Position numbers and translations under genes: made by a program
The notes under the pieces: model-generated
What the model was told of the DNA's origin: nothing
Seen by the model: the letters and a program-made list of their open reading frames with translations, nothing else
The model's database searches: none
Shown here: piece after piece, positions 48,796 to 61,393 of the stretch
How positions within the stretch are numbered: position 1 is the stretch's first letter
Layout of the letters: each line of letters opens with the position of its first letter
Origin: Dactylellina haptotyla
Lineage: Eukaryota > Ascomycota > Orbiliomycetes > Orbiliales > Orbiliaceae
Assembly: GCA_031310005.1 (NCBI GenBank)
Contig: CM062380.1
Location: forward strand, 2,604,001-2,668,000
Length of the DNA stretch: 64,000 bases
Direction of reading: 5' to 3'

Positions 48796-50156
48796 TGGTG
48801 GTTATGCGGTGATGTCGATGCGGATGTCGTGGACATGTCGAGGTCGGGGATGAGGCAGAGGTAGAGGTTGAGGTAGAGGTTGAGGTAGAGGTCAAAGTCG
48901 AGTTTTTAGCTGGCAACACGCGCGCGAAGAAAGGATGGAAAAACAACAGAAGACAAGAAAGCAGACGAAGAAGAACGGAACGACGATGGAGCAAGATATC
49001 TCGAGATTTGCATTAGTCTATACAGTAATAAATAAGTAAAACGGGCAAGTAAGTACCGGTACTATGTCTATAATAATAATAATCATTAATCCTTTGCATG
49101 CTGCCACCTGCCGATTCCCGTCCGAGTCTTCTTCGGCTCTCTCCCTCTTTCTTCTAGATCGTGCTCTGTGCAGTTTCTCTCTCTCCCTCTCTTTTTTTTA
49201 AACTCTTGTTTCTTCGATCCGTAAGCATGCACTCCCTTTTTCACCTTGTCCAGGACAGGAAGTAATTACAAGTGTTGGAAACAAATGTACATAGGTATAA
49301 ATTGTATATAAGTAGAATAAAAACCGAGTAAAGTAGTAACAAATAGAGTGGCTTCCAAGCTAGTGGCAGTCAATCATAAGAGAAAGTAGAGAGATCGATG
49401 GTGCCAGCAGATGCTTTCTAAAGAAAAGATAGAAATATATAAATATATATTCTCACGAGAGCAATTTGGCAGCCATGATGGAAAAGACAATACTTGCAAT
49501 TCTGAAAGAGAAATACCACGATGAAGAAAATACCAAGATGTAAAAGTCGTACAGGTTCATGCTTGCTAAACCTCCGGACAATGCTTGAACCTCTTGTCAT
49601 CGCCGAAAGAGCCGACAAACCTGTCCTGGTATCCATCCTAGCTTGTTTTCCGAGAAGAAAAAAGGAACATTGTAGGTAGGATATATGAATTCCCACCCTG
49701 AATGAACCAAACAGAAGAAGAAGAAGAAATAACAGTGGAATAGCCATGAATCCTTATAAATTATTTCAGAGCAGCCTGTGAATTCTGTCCCTCTCCTTCA
49801 GCGCTGATGCAATTTATTTGGAAAAAAACAATCGCAGTAGAAGCCACCATATACGCTTCATGATGGGATTCAGAGGGCACATTAACGAGCGTATAGAAAT
49901 CGAACCATCATAGATAAAACAGAGACAAAGAAAAAAAAAAAAACACATGGGGTTTTTTAATAAAAAAAATAAAACAGAAAAAAGAAACAAATACAAGGTC
50001 ATTCAGAGATGACCCCTTTAGCTTTGAAAATCCGGTCGTCGCTCATCCAATGTTGATTTTGATCGTTATGTCGTTAACTCGTGACGATACTGTACCTTTA
50101 ATTTTCGTGCTGGTGCATTGCCTATGTCGCAATGGGCCGTTGCAAATGGAAACCAA
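48796..50156. other. Spacer upstream of IRC3
   Basis: An imperfect 12-nt repeat of GAGGTAGAGGTT type lies at about 48857-48893. On the minus strand it would fall in the IRC3 leader and is read as TST repeats in another frame. An ATA-repeat lies at 49069-49083, and several A-rich stretches at 49920-49990 belong to the 3' flank of the next minus-strand gene. No gene is recognised. Confidence 0.5.
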
Positions 50157-52042
50157 TTAGACAAAGCCGGCTTGAGCTTCGATACTAGCAGTTTCCTTGC
50201 GTTTGACCTTCTTGTTTGGACTGGCGAGATCTGGATTAAAGTCTGCGGCATCCTCGTCAGGTCCTCCGAGCATCTGTTGCAACAAGCCAGCGGCACTCTT
50301 GGCTCTTCTGTGGATTCCGTTGCGAGTATTTCCGGATATTTGCTGTGGCGGGGTGTTGAACTTGGGATCCCATTCCCAGTTGGTAGTGCTCTCGACTGGC
50401 TGCGAAGCTGATTCTGTCGGAGGAACTGGAGTGGTCGCGCGCCCACGTTTGAGCTATATAATAGAGCAACCAATGTTAGTAAACCCGTGCGCTAGGTGTA
50501 GAGTAGATATCTGAGACTCTGCTTACCTTCATCTTGCGAATACCCTCCTCGATCTTAGCGGCCTCCTCGGAATTCTCCGGTCCAGGCTTTTCGGCCTTTG
50601 TCCCACCACCATTGACAGACTCATTGTCAGTCTCATTGTCACTTTCAAGCTGCCTTATCTTCTTGAGTCCCTTCTTTGGCTTCTTCTTTTCGGTAGGAGT
50701 ATCGCCATTAGAGTCACGGAAACCTAGGAAACCGCTCTGGGTTGATGGCGGTGGCAATTTGCCTAAATTTTTGACCATATCGTCCAATCGAAGTGATTGG
50801 CGTTTTCGTCCAAGATTGGTTGGCGACAATGGGGAGATCGGGGATAGTGTTGGCGAAAGAGATGGGGAAGGTGGGATGACACCCATCTTTCGAAGTTGAC
50901 CTGTAGTCATGCCTCATTAACAAACATCCCCTTATTTTATATTTCGTGGAAAAAAAAAAAAAAAAAAAAAAAATGAAAAAAAATTACTTACGATCGCCAC
51001 GATAAAATATGATAAAAGTTGCCCAGGGACTAGAAAGAGGATCGAGGCAAGTGACAGTTTGAGACCAGATAAGGTCTTTGTCAACTTTTTGAGCAGGGGC
51101 AAATCTGTTGCACCGTTTTGTTAGGATATTTTGGAGGCAAATGAAAAGAATAGTTTTGATAAAGCCTTACCCTGTGGTGTGAGAAACTTCTGCCTTAGCT
51201 GCAGAAGAGGGTTCTGCAATAATATCTTCCTCGTTCATCATACCGTCCTCATCGTCCTTTTTAGGTTCGAAAACACCATACTTTGGTGCACCGTCCGCGA
51301 GAACACGGTACAATTTGAGTTTGATCTGCCCAACGGTATTCGTGATTTGAACTGGTGGAGCGGTATCTTCGTCATCGTCATTGTCAGACGGGGAGGCGGA
51401 TCTAGGTGGGGTGTCCTCCATCTCGATCTCTCCATCATCAGACTGCCTTCGGTTTGTAGACTTGGGAGAACGAGATTGCGAGTTGCGGGCAGATGTTCCC
51501 GTGGTGGTGTTTCTTCTATGGAGACCACGACGGCCAGATTTGCTGGGTTTTGGCGAGTTGTCGCCGGAATTCGAGCGGATGGCTTCTTTTTCTTCCCGAG
51601 AGAGGTCGAGCCCGCCCAAAAAGGTTTCCAAGCCGACTTCCCTCCACATGAACGCCTTTTCACCGATACTACCGTCTTCCATGGCACACCAGCGGCTACT
51701 GATCCACGTATCTCTCCTACGAGTTAGCATGGCAGCGGCTTCCTCCTCCTTGCCATCGAGGAAAAGGTAGGCTGCCAGGTGCTCTTGTGGATTGTCTGTG
51801 AGTGGTTTGTAATCCTCTGATGAGATGGAAATTGAAATCGCGAACGAGTTTGGGGGAGCCGAGGGTGGGAACGTGTTTTTGGGGGCGACCGGACCTGGCG
51901 GCCGCTTGGATGGGGCAGGTCCATCGCCGGACGGAACCGCGATATACGCGGTCGTGATTGATTTCCGGGTGTGCGACTTGTACTCCGGAAGGGGGCCATT
52001 CGGCGTATGGACCGTGATGGTCACTCCTTTGTGAGTGGGCAT
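50157..52042 (-). CDS. Uncharacterised 551-aa acidic/Ser-rich fungal protein
   Basis: I do not recognise a named product. Four exons on the minus strand with closed phases: 52042-51171, 51104-50992, 50900-50527 and 50453-50157. An N-terminal folded domain (about residues 1-145) has alternating beta-type segments: KGVTITVHTPNGPLPEYKSH, SITTAYIAVPSGDG, FAISISISSED, EHLAAYLFLDGKEEEAAAML and WISSRWCAMEDG. A Ser/Arg-rich, then acidic disordered region follows. A second beta-rich patch spans GQIKLKLYRVLADG to WSQTVTCLDP and SSPWATFIIFYRGD, crossing the exon 1/2 junction. The tail has repeated SP-x-SP motifs, LRLDDMVKNLGKLPPPS, lysine clusters and a terminal RRAKSAAGLLQQMLGGPDED segment. It resembles fungal proteins with a sheet domain reassembled across a disordered insert. 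Intron 2 carries a 24-nt homopolymer (T on the coding strand). Confidence 0.72.
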
Positions 52043-54947
52043 TATTTATTTGTGCAGCGTGCTCAACGAACTGGGAGGCCTTTTTTTTCTTTCTTTCTTT
52101 TTTTTTTTTTTTTTTTGAGGTCCGGCGCGCGCGTTGGGGGAATTTACGTGAGAATCGGGGGTCGAGTTTGTCGTTTGGTCGTTTCGTCGTTGTGAGGGGA
52201 GAGCAAGCAAGCAAGCAAGACCAGCAAGAGTCCAGTCCGAGTCCGAGTCGAGAAGACGAGCCTGTTTTCCGGGGACGGTGGCAATTTTCAAGGAGGAACG
52301 AAAAACGAGGACGGTGTCTCGGTGAAGGCGGGTGTCTGGGGGTCTCGGGGGCAGAGCGATATAAAATCTGGTGATTGATTACGCAGCGGGTCAGTCAGTT
52401 GAACGGCCAATGAAGTTATGATGACATAAACCGGTCGTCCGCCTCTGCTGCCAACGGGCACCGCAGCGGACGACGAGACTCGGAAGGAACAGACTCGGAG
52501 CCAGGCGAGCAGGTGATGTGCTTTAAGCTTCCGGGGACGCAGCAACACCGCGAACACCGCGAAACCCCGTGCCGGATATCAGACCGACGGACCTGGAGAC
52601 TTTGCCTCTGCTGGCTGGCTGGCTGGCTGGGGACTCGAGGGAAGATGTGCCTGCTCACCTGATACGGCACCTTCACAGCCTGCGCGTGAGGAGGTCCTTT
52701 CTTTTTAAAAATTTAATTTTTTTGCTGTGGTCCTTGTTGGTTTGCCGTTTGTGCGAAATGTGTGATGTCGGGTGAGGATTGCGAAGGAAAGGGAGGGAGG
52801 AGGAGGGCGGGCGGGAGCAAAGAAAAGAAGGAAAGGAAAGAAAAGAGTCAAGGAAAAACAGAAGTTGGAACGACCAGAAGAGCGAGATATCCGCAAAGAG
52901 CCTTTCGGTTGGATTGATGAAGAAGAGGAAGAGGAGAGGAGGGAGCGGAGGAGGGAAAGGAACGGATTGGAGAGATTATGTCAAATAAAATCATTCACAG
53001 CTAAATTTGACGCTAAAAACGTAGCCGGAGCTGCAGGCTGCAACTTGCAGCGAAGCAGCCCGTCGAACAGCTGTCCGGTGATCAAATCCAGACGGACGGA
53101 CGGTAGGCACACTGCACTCTCTCTCTCTCTCTCGCCTGCCCTCGTTCTGCCTCACTGGTCAGTCGATCGATCTTTCTTGTATTCTATTCTACCGTGCTGG
53201 GTCGAAACAACGGACCCGATGTCGCCGGGTCTCGTTCGAGTGAAATTGCTCTTCTGCGTGTCGGTGACGGTGGCGATGGGCCCGGGTTGGCTGGATTGAC
53301 GGACAGACAGACAGACAGACGCAGACGTTCTGTCGAACGAACGAACGAAACCAATGCCAATGCTACTAAGCCAACATTAATACTCAATCGATCAATCCCA
53401 TCTCGATCCATTCTTCACGAACGTGACTTCTTTCGTGTTCAACAGGCCGTCTTAAAAGGAGGCGAGCCCCCTTCGATGACGCTCACAGGGCTGCTACTGC
53501 CATTCTCTGCGTGCTTCCTCCCCTTCTCTAATTCTTTTTCTTTTTCTTTTTTAAACAATTTTTCATTTTCCATTTAATTTTTTTTGGTGCCAGGAATCCC
53601 TTCTCGCTCTGAAGAGGTATTTCTTTTTCGTTCACGATGGTGGCAGTAGCTCCAATTTCGGGTGCGAGAATGCATGGGTAGCTTGGGAAAGAGGGTGGTT
53701 GGCCGTGCCAATTGCGAGCAATCCACAGGCACATCCTCCCCTCCCCCCCGGCCAGCCTGCTCCCTACTGACCGTCAACGGGACAAGCCCTCTGCTGCGGC
53801 CTTCGTCGGCTCCAGACATTTTCAACTCGCCTCTCCCCATTGATCACGATCACGCTCTCTCAGGCTCTCATCCATGGAGCATTTCAATTCAGCATTTGGT
53901 CTGGAGAATGCTCGATTGAATGCGAGCCACAGACGGGCTATTTCCGCCGTCCGTCGAAAACGCTCATCTAGCTCCAAAGCCACCTTGGCTAACCAGCTTG
54001 CGGGACCCACCACCAGGCCAGGCCAGCTCTCACAAGCTGCCTACCCGAGTTAAACTCCCACGAGCTAGCGAAGCTCGAGCTCCAAAGCTAAAGCTGCCCG
54101 TGCTGTTCCTTTTCTGCTAGTGATTCTCACCCGCCCTGCCGTGCCAACCCTCCATGCTAACTGCCACTCACCGTTCCTTTTAAGAATTCTGAGGCATGTG
54201 CATGCTAAAGCTGGTTTAATGCATGGCCACCCAATATCTGTTACCAGAATTTCAAAATTTAGAAAAGGGAAAAAAAGACTAAAAAAATTTTCCTTTCGCT
54301 CACCAAGCAAAAAAGAACAATAAGACAACAGCATCGAAAAAATCTCCCCTAATGGGAAATCGCACAGGGATTGCGCAGCGCCCGAACTTTGTGGATGTTT
54401 TCTCGATTGGCCAGCGATCCGATGGCTGCATGCCTTACAATTGCGCAAGGAGCCTGCTGGGGTGGTTCCTTAAAGCTCCCTCTTTCGGTGTGTGTGGAGA
54501 TCGAAAGGGGTCCGCAGCTCCATCGCACAGCGGTGGTTGAGGACATGTTGGAATTAGGTGAATGCTAATGCGTTCGGATCCCGTCCGCGATGCCCTACGT
54601 CTTTCCACTGGAGACCGCGCATTTCCCTCTATCGTTGCATCGTGTCGTAATTCATAGCTCGCAGTTCAATGCAGCCAACGGGTAAGCTACGCTTGGCTGC
54701 GGGCTCGATGCGTCGGGTTGGATGTTGGTCTGTCGGCTGCAACGTGGTACAGGAACAACGCAATCTGCAGGCCTGTGCTTTCAGAAATCCAAGCTGCGGG
54801 ACTTCTCGCGGAATAGAGTCCCTTTCGAGCAGCATAAGCGCTCAGTAGATCAATTCAGTACCCGCGAGTCAACAATGTGTGAAAGAAGCAGCGGCGCCAG
54901 CGGCATATTAGCAATGTGTTTGTTATCTTCAGCACGAATTCCTTAAG
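52043..54947. other. Divergent spacer with several microsatellites
   Basis: Starts with the pyrimidine-rich leader of the minus-strand gene, including a T-run at about 52087-52117. Then come (CTGG)n at 52611-52630, purine-rich sequence at 52780-52975, (CT)n at 53117-53133, (GACA)n at 53302-53320, and GAAC/CGAA repeats at 53334-53349. The 175-codon frame at 52772-53299 is driven by the purine tract and is not called. No RNA gene was found. Confidence 0.5.
53302..53349. repeat. Adjoining tetranucleotide microsatellites
   Basis: Between four and five GACA units (53302-53320) are followed after 14 nt by about four CGAA units (53334-53349). These are simple tandem repeats in the spacer, likely polymorphic, with no sign of coding use. 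Confidence 0.7.
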
Positions 54948-56258
54948 ATGCGTCTTCGTTTGAGGACCACCTGCCCCTTGGTTCTAGCAGCGGTGCAGCT
55001 CGGCGTGACGGCGTACGAACTAGCCTTCTTCCAAGAATTTCTTGGGAACGATTACGGACATCTTCCAACCCGCCAAATTCACTGGCACGTATACCCTCGA
55101 TTCCGCTGCAATGCGATCGATTTCACCGGCTTCGAGCACGACGAGGATGATGTTGAACGAGAGTTTTTCGTGCAGAACATCATTGTCCGCACTACAGCCG
55201 AAGGCGTGGGACCTCCCAAGGCGTTAGTCCTGTACCAAAGTAACAGCCCCGTATCGGATTCCTATTCGCCTTGTGACGGCCAGAACATCCGTATCGTCGT
55301 TCGATTTCGACATGTCAAGCCGTCCCAGCAAACATTCCTATCTGGCTGGAACGGGTTTCTAACCCATTTCAAGGAAATTGATGAAACGGATCCCGAGTGG
55401 CAGATAATCAGAGCTAATAAAATCCGACCTCGCGATGCGGTTCATTGGGTCGCGGGAGGCAATGGCTGGATGAAAGAGCGCGGGGAGGTTAACGTCCACC
55501 CGTTCGACGAAGATCTGATGTTTGACCCCGAGTTCCGGGACGCTATCGAAAGTGACGAGGAAAGTGACGGGGAGGGTGGTGATGAGGTGCGTAGCATAGG
55601 CATAGCTACCGCGCACAGTGATGATATAAATGAGGATATTGTAGAGGATATTGAACAGTACTACGTGCACGGCAACCCGAGATGGGTTATAAGACAGTCA
55701 GTGCCGGATGATGATGTGCACTGGACGGACTTTCGAGATTGGCGAAATCGTAGGATCAAGGTTGCGAGAGAGTACAGAATGCTTCCGTCGGAACTGACAA
55801 ACAAATATAGTTTTGGTCAACTTCGGAGGATGGGTTACATTGTTGACGAAGAAATGGAAAACGAGATGAGATGGCGGTTCGAAGCAGACCAGCAAAGAGT
55901 AAGAGAAGAAGAGAGATTTTACGAAGCCATCCGTGATGACGAGATCGCGGGGCTTGATAATGGTGATCCGTATTTGGAGGACCTAGTGTGGCACTGGCCA
56001 CCATAGGAAAACCTACTGGACGTAGACCCCGTCCAGAAACTGTTGGATTTGGAGACGGAGCTCGGGAACGACGTACCCTGGAACCCGTGGAACTATTTGA
56101 TAAGGGAAGCTAGACCCGACCTTTCGAAAGTAGTCCTCCCATCACCGATGGAAGTATCTGGGAATGAGGGGATAGAGCCCCCAATGGGCATCAACATCCA
56201 CGACTTTTTGTTCGGTAATGCCAGCCCTGATTTAGAAGATAGCAGCGCTATCGAATAA
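54948..56258 (+). CDS. Secreted acidic protein of unknown function with an in-frame TAG or 108-nt intron
   Basis: I do not recognise the family. The N-terminus is a good signal peptide (TTCPLVLAAVQLGVTAYE). The mature part has a beta-type domain (QIHWHVYPRFRCNAIDFTGF, FFVQNIIVRTTAEG, IRIVVRFRHVKPS, WVAGGNGWMKERGE) and then a very acidic region. The uninterrupted frame stops at TAG 56004-56006 (352 aa). The same frame then stays open for 83 more codons of similar character (starting ENLLDVDPVQKLL) to 56258. A good donor GTAAGA at 55899 and the TAG itself as acceptor would define a 108-nt, phase-0 intron, giving 400 aa without the stop. The branch site is weak and the intron itself reads like coding sequence. 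Intron retention, a nonsense change, or readthrough all remain possible. Confidence 0.65.
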
Positions 56259-56745
56259 CTATAGGATGCGTCCTGGTAGCAGCGATATCAGCGAGGTCTT
56301 TGATGTAGTTATAATTATATAGACAATCAAGTGTAATGTCGATTAATATCCCGCAATCGATCACGATTGTTGGAACAACGGGATCGTTTCTACATGTCTA
56401 TGCAATTCCTTCTCCCTCCAACAGGCTAGTCCGATAGTTGTTGTCTACGTTCAGTATACTATGTGATCCACATACATTATTCTTTATCTCAAAGTATCGC
56501 AGAGTCGAGCGGTTGTTGTGGTTTTATGCGTTGCGGCCGGTCAACAGCGTCGTCACGCAATCATGCGGTTTCGTTCGAGTCAAACCTACGCCAAGGAGGA
56601 AGCCCAGCTTCTCCCACGCGATTCGATTCTCCTCCACTGCACAACTCTGTAGACAGAACACCACCATGTGCGCCACGATGGACCCATATATTTCATAGCC
56701 TACTACCACATGCATACAAGGAGCTAGGGAAAGCTGCTAGGAACC
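56259..56745. other. Spacer upstream of PMS1
   Basis: 487 nt between the secreted-protein gene and PMS1. ORFs around 56438-56715 cover the region but do not resemble a gene and lack good splice connections. It probably carries the PMS1 promoter and leader. Confidence 0.45.
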
Positions 56746-59700
56746 ATGGCGGAGATCAAAGCGATCGAGGGCCGCTCGGTAGGCCCCTAAATATGCACAC
56801 CAGCTGTCGTAGAACCGGACACGCTACTAATAGATGCCCACAGATCCACCAAATCCAATCAGGCCAGGTTATCAGCGACGGTCTTTGCTCCGCAGTCAAA
56901 GAGTTAATCGAAAATAGCATCGATGCACATGCTACCTCGATAGGTGTTTCTCGAATTCTCTAGTCCTTTGCTCGCTCTCTTCCAATATCTAACAACTGCC
57001 GCTAGAGGTCAGGTTCAAGAACTCAGGGCTTGAACTTATCGAAGTTAGCGACAATGGCGGTGGGATTACACCCGACAACTTTGACAAACTCGGTACATAC
57101 TCTCACAAGCTAAAATGTATTGAAAAGGAAATCAAACTAACGGCTTTTCAAGCACTGAAACATTACACCTCTAAACTCCGTACCTACGAAGACCTCGAAC
57201 GAGTTACAACTTACGGCTTCAGGGGCGAAGCCCTCAGCTCGCTATGCGCTCTTTCGAATTTATGGATCACAACTGCAACTGCAGATGTGGCGCCCAAAGG
57301 CACCAAGATAGAGTTTCACACATCAGGCATCCTCAAGTCGACATCTGTTACATCCCATCCGCGGGGGACAACAGTATCCGTGGAACAGCTCTTCAAAAAT
57401 CTGCCGGTCAGGAAGCAAGAGTTAGAGAGAAATATCAAGCGAGAGTTTACTAGAGTTGTGAGCTTCTTACAAGCTTATGCGATAGTATGCGTTGGTGTAA
57501 AGTTCACAGTCTATAACCATCCTCCTAACGGGTATGCTTGTCAACGATTTTATTGTATATTCGGTTGGTAGAGCTAAATTATTTATATTAGGAAGAAGAC
57601 GCTGCTATTTAGCACCAAGGCTAACAAGACCACCAAAGAAAATATTGCAAATGTATTCGGTGCGAAGGCGCTTGCGAATCTCATTCCACTCGACTTAGAC
57701 TTTGAGATGACCGCAACTGTATCCATCTTGAATCGCAATCGAGACGATACCCGCAAGGTGAAAATTGTGGGTCACATATCTCGTCCTGTATTTGGGGAGG
57801 GCCGACAAGCACCGGACCGGCAGCTATTTTTTGTCAACTCGCGACCTTGCAATCTGCCACAGGTAGCGAGGGCTATCAATGAAGTGTATAAGTCTTACAA
57901 TCTAACCCAGTCGCCATTCGTATTCGCTGATCTTCAGCTTGACACTAGTGAGGGGTATATCCTGGTGATATATCAATGTATATTTTGACTAACATGCTCG
58001 ATAGCTGCCTATGATGTAAACGTCTCTCCTGACAAACGGACTATCCTCCTTCATGATCAGGCAAACCTGTTGGAATCTCTAAAGACGTCATTGACCGAGC
58101 TTTTCGACAACCAGGACCAGACTGTACCTGCTGCTTCGCAATCTAAATTGGGATCATTCAAACCAACGCTAGCGCCGGCGGCGCCGGAACCTTCGAAGGC
58201 TCCTGTTAAACGACCAGCTCCACGATTCCCAGATGACGATGATAACGAGGAAAGCGAGGATGAAGTAGCAAACCAAAAACAACCTAAAAATGCTGTTATA
58301 CGATCTACGTCGAGACCTTGTGATGAATCTGAAGATCTAGAACCGACTAGGAATGCGTTCAGTAGCCTCATGTCACGAATGCATAGAAACAGCGTGGCGG
58401 GTAGCTCAGGTACTGACGACGGGAAAAAATCGAAAGGCAACTTGACATATGAGCAGAAAGGAAAAATCGCAAAGGCCTTCGCGGCCAGACAGCCGTCGCA
58501 CATAGATGGCGACGAAGATGAAAGCGCCCGAACTCCAGTCTCGGGGTCGCCGGAGCCGGAAGCGACTGCGGCCCAAGACGAAGATGAAGAAACAGGAGGT
58601 CATCCTCTATCGCAGGCTTCGCCTAAAGCTTGGAGGAAGTCTTCGCCGCACCCGACCACGGTTACTATCGGCAATAGAACGGTTACTTCCACACCAAAGC
58701 GTAGTCCATCAAAGGTGTTTCCAGTGATATCTTCTTCGTCTCCTTCGAGAAGAGTGGCTGGTCGGAACCAAAAGGGGTCTTTTGCGAAAAGATTACAAGG
58801 GTTTGGTGCCTCTGGAACGCCGTCCTCGTTTTCAATACCGGAAGACGATGTGGAGGAATCTGATGAAGAACTTGCGGAGGTGACACAACAAGAACCTAGT
58901 CAAGAACCTGTCCCTGAGAAAGATGGAGAAGAGGAGGATGGAGAAGGGGGGGATGCGGAATCAATACCTCGCAGAAGGAAAGTGGTCAGAAGCCCTCCTC
59001 CATCGACGAAACAACCCGGCTCTCTATTTCTTGAGGATGAGGATGAGGACGAGGACGGCGGCGAAGGGGGAGCAGTCGTTCCAGACCTTGAAGGAGAGAC
59101 AGAAACCCAGAAACCGGGCATCACAGCGTCGGATTCAGAGCCAGTACCTAGCAGTTCAGTGCGAGCCATTCCACCCTCATCACTGCCTTTGAGGCAAGCC
59201 ATAACACACAATCAAGTTCGACCGGAAATAGTGTTGATAATTAACGACGAAAATGGCACGGAGCAGCAGCATAGGGAGCGCGAGCGCCGTACGGTTGATA
59301 GGCTCATAGTGCAAGCAGAGGAATCAGTGCAGAAACCAGTTACACCACAAGTCAAAAAAACTTCAACATCTGTTAAGAACGACTTGAAAGATTCCACACA
59401 CTGTCTTGTGCAAAAGCTACAGCCATATACGATGGATAATATCCGTTTCTTGTCCAAGGGCCTGCGGCCACCCGCGCATAGCAATGAAATCGGGGGAGAT
59501 CCTAAGGGCAAGAAAGACAAAGTAGTCGAATTAGATGCCCAGGAAGAAAGGGCAAAGGTGGAAGAACGTCTGTCTCTCACAATTGCTAAATCGGACTTTG
59601 GCAAGATGCAGATAGCCGGCCAATTCAATTTGGGTTTCATTCTGGCCACCAGGCAGTCTGAAAAGCAGGATGGCGTGAACGATTTATTCATTATAGATCA

Positions 59701-60412
59701 GCACGCATCGGACGAAAAATATAATTTCGAAAGATTACAGGCGGAGACGGTGGTGCAGAACCAGCCGCTAGTAAGACCCAAGGTGCTCGAATTGAGTGCC
59801 ATGGATGAGTTGGTAGTTATGGATAATATGAATGTATTGAAAAAGAACGGATTCGTCGTGGAGGTTGACGATGAAGGGCTAGTGGGCAAGCGGTGTAGGT
59901 TGGTGAGTCTGCCGATGAGTAAAGATAAGGTGTTTGATCTGAAGGGTAGGTTTTACTTTCTCTTTTACACCTAAATTTAAACCCGCTATCTAAAAAGGAA
60001 ATATTGACTTGGAGATGCGAGAGCAGACTTTGAAGAACTACTCCACCTAATCCGCGAACACCCTAACGATGATAGCGTTCGGCCGTCGAAGGTTCGAGCG
60101 ATGTTTGCTATGCGCGCGTGCAGGAGCAGTATCATGATTGGGAGGACGCTAGGCTTCAATGATATGAAGAAAGTTGTTAAACACATGGGGGAACTTGATA
60201 AGCCGTGGAATTGTCCACACGGGCGGCCGACGATGCGGCACCTGTGCGATGTGGGACAGTTGGAGTGTTGGCAGGAGGATATGGAAAGAGCATTTGCCGA
60301 ATCTGAAGCGGTACTTGATAATGGAGATGAGGGTGAGGGTGAGGGCGAAGGGGATGGGGATGAGGAATATGTTGAGGAAGGGGAAGAAGACGACGAGATG
60401 AACGAGGAGTAA
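56746..60412 (+). CDS. PMS1: DNA mismatch repair protein Pms1 (MutL-alpha endonuclease subunit)
   Basis: Predicted 1093-aa partner of Mlh1 that nicks the daughter strand in mismatch repair. Seven exons: 56746-56778, 56844-56943, 57006-57092, 57153-57531, 57592-57947, 58005-59945 and 60027-60412. The first exon encodes only 11 residues (MAEIKAIEGRS). The GHKL ATPase domain has AVKELIENSIDAHATSI (motif I), VSDNGGGI (II), and TYGFRGEALSSL (III), then FFVNSRPCNLPQVARAINEVY and DVNVSPDKRT. A long acidic, Ser/Pro-rich linker (about 340-800) contains several lysine-arginine clusters. The C-terminal endonuclease domain has the metal motif DQHASDEKYNFE (Asp near 883), MRACRSSIMIG, and CPHGRPT (Cys near 1028), all intact, so nicking activity is expected. 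The extreme tail is a Glu/Gly run. Converges with SPC24, 258 nt away. Confidence 0.96.
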
Positions 60413-60670
60413 TTGCCATTATGTCTCGATTAGACTTTTTACACCGGGTTTGTAATGGTTTAACGTTTTACGGATTTGTGAGCAGGAAGGGGAGAAGGGT
60501 GTCTTAATGTGTCAGGTAATCATTTAGCGGGTGGGTATCTACATTTGCCATAACATCATATATAACACATTATTAGCTCTTCCAAATATATTGATCCAAA
60601 CTCCCAAAACACCGATTCCCCCTAGAATGCATCCATATATTAAAATAAATAAAAAAGCTGGCATTTGCCA

Positions 60671-61393
60671 TCAAATAGCATTCCAGAAGAAGTCAGTGTA
60701 TGTACTCCTTTTCAGTTTGCGATTGTCGAGCTTGATCATGGCGACATCGCCCTGGTCCTTTTTATCTAGATAAAAAGCATCAAAGTCAGCGGGGATGTTC
60801 GATGTGTAGCTGCCTCGAGGGTTGCGTACTTATGATGGCAGATGAATAACCGCCAGCTCCGTCTTCTCGAAGGTCGATACCGAACGACCTGTATATTTTT
60901 AAGCGTAGTCTAGTAGCGAGATTTCAATTAGCACCGTAACTTAACTGTTGTCGAGTCCCGAACAGAAGGCCGCCTACATGGTCTCATCCTCGGAGAGCGC
61001 GGTGTTGCTCTGCATGGGGCTTTCCAACTCCAAAGTCTCGTATTCGTCCTTCATCTTTGCCAGGTTTGCCTCCATCAGATGGTTGCTCTTTTCCAACTCG
61101 GTCACATTCTTCGCCAGAGCGAACTTTTGCTTGTCCAGGTCCAAGATCGTCTTCGCGTGCTCGCGCTTAGCAGCCAGAGCGAGAGATGCTTCGGCGGAGG
61201 ACCTCTGAGATTCGAGTATACGGCTGAGGGCGCGCAGCTCCGCGCGAGTCTTGTCAAGCTCGTCCTTGCGCAGCTTGGCGAGGGTCTGCACGTTTTCGTT
61301 GACGGTGGCGATACGCTCGATATCCGAGTGGATGTTGAAGGCGTCGAGGGTGCTATGGCAAAGGGTGGCGGGGTGGGTGTCGAGGAGCGGCAT
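60671..61393 (-). CDS. SPC24: Kinetochore Ndc80-complex subunit Spc24
   Basis: Predicted 196-aa protein of the Ndc80 complex; with Spc25 it anchors the complex to the inner kinetochore. Exons on the minus strand: 61393-60978, 60909-60830 and 60765-60671. The N-terminus is MPLLDTHPATLCHSTLDAFNI, the usual Spc24 opening. A long coiled coil follows (residues about 30-125), with LDLDKQKFALAKNVTELEK in the family position. The C-terminal globular domain is LRLKIYRSFGIDLREDGAGG, then GDVAMIKLDNRKLKRSTYTD, ending FFWNAI. It aligns with known Pezizomycotina Spc24 through its whole length, and the last two exons restore the globular fold. It is divergent from FIS1, with overlapping palindromes between them. 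Confidence 0.93.

Noticed and set aside
48536-48994. 152-codon ORF with signal-like start overlapping IRC3 exon 1
   Set aside because: Its frame runs through the TST repeat and is out of frame with the well-supported IRC3 exon.
50950-50973. 24-nt A-run as a processed-retrotransposon tail
   Set aside because: It lies inside an intron of a minus-strand gene and serves as an ordinary T-tract; no target duplication is seen.
52772-53299. 175-codon ORF with Glu/Arg/Lys runs
   Set aside because: Produced by a purine-rich tract; the rest of the frame crosses microsatellites.
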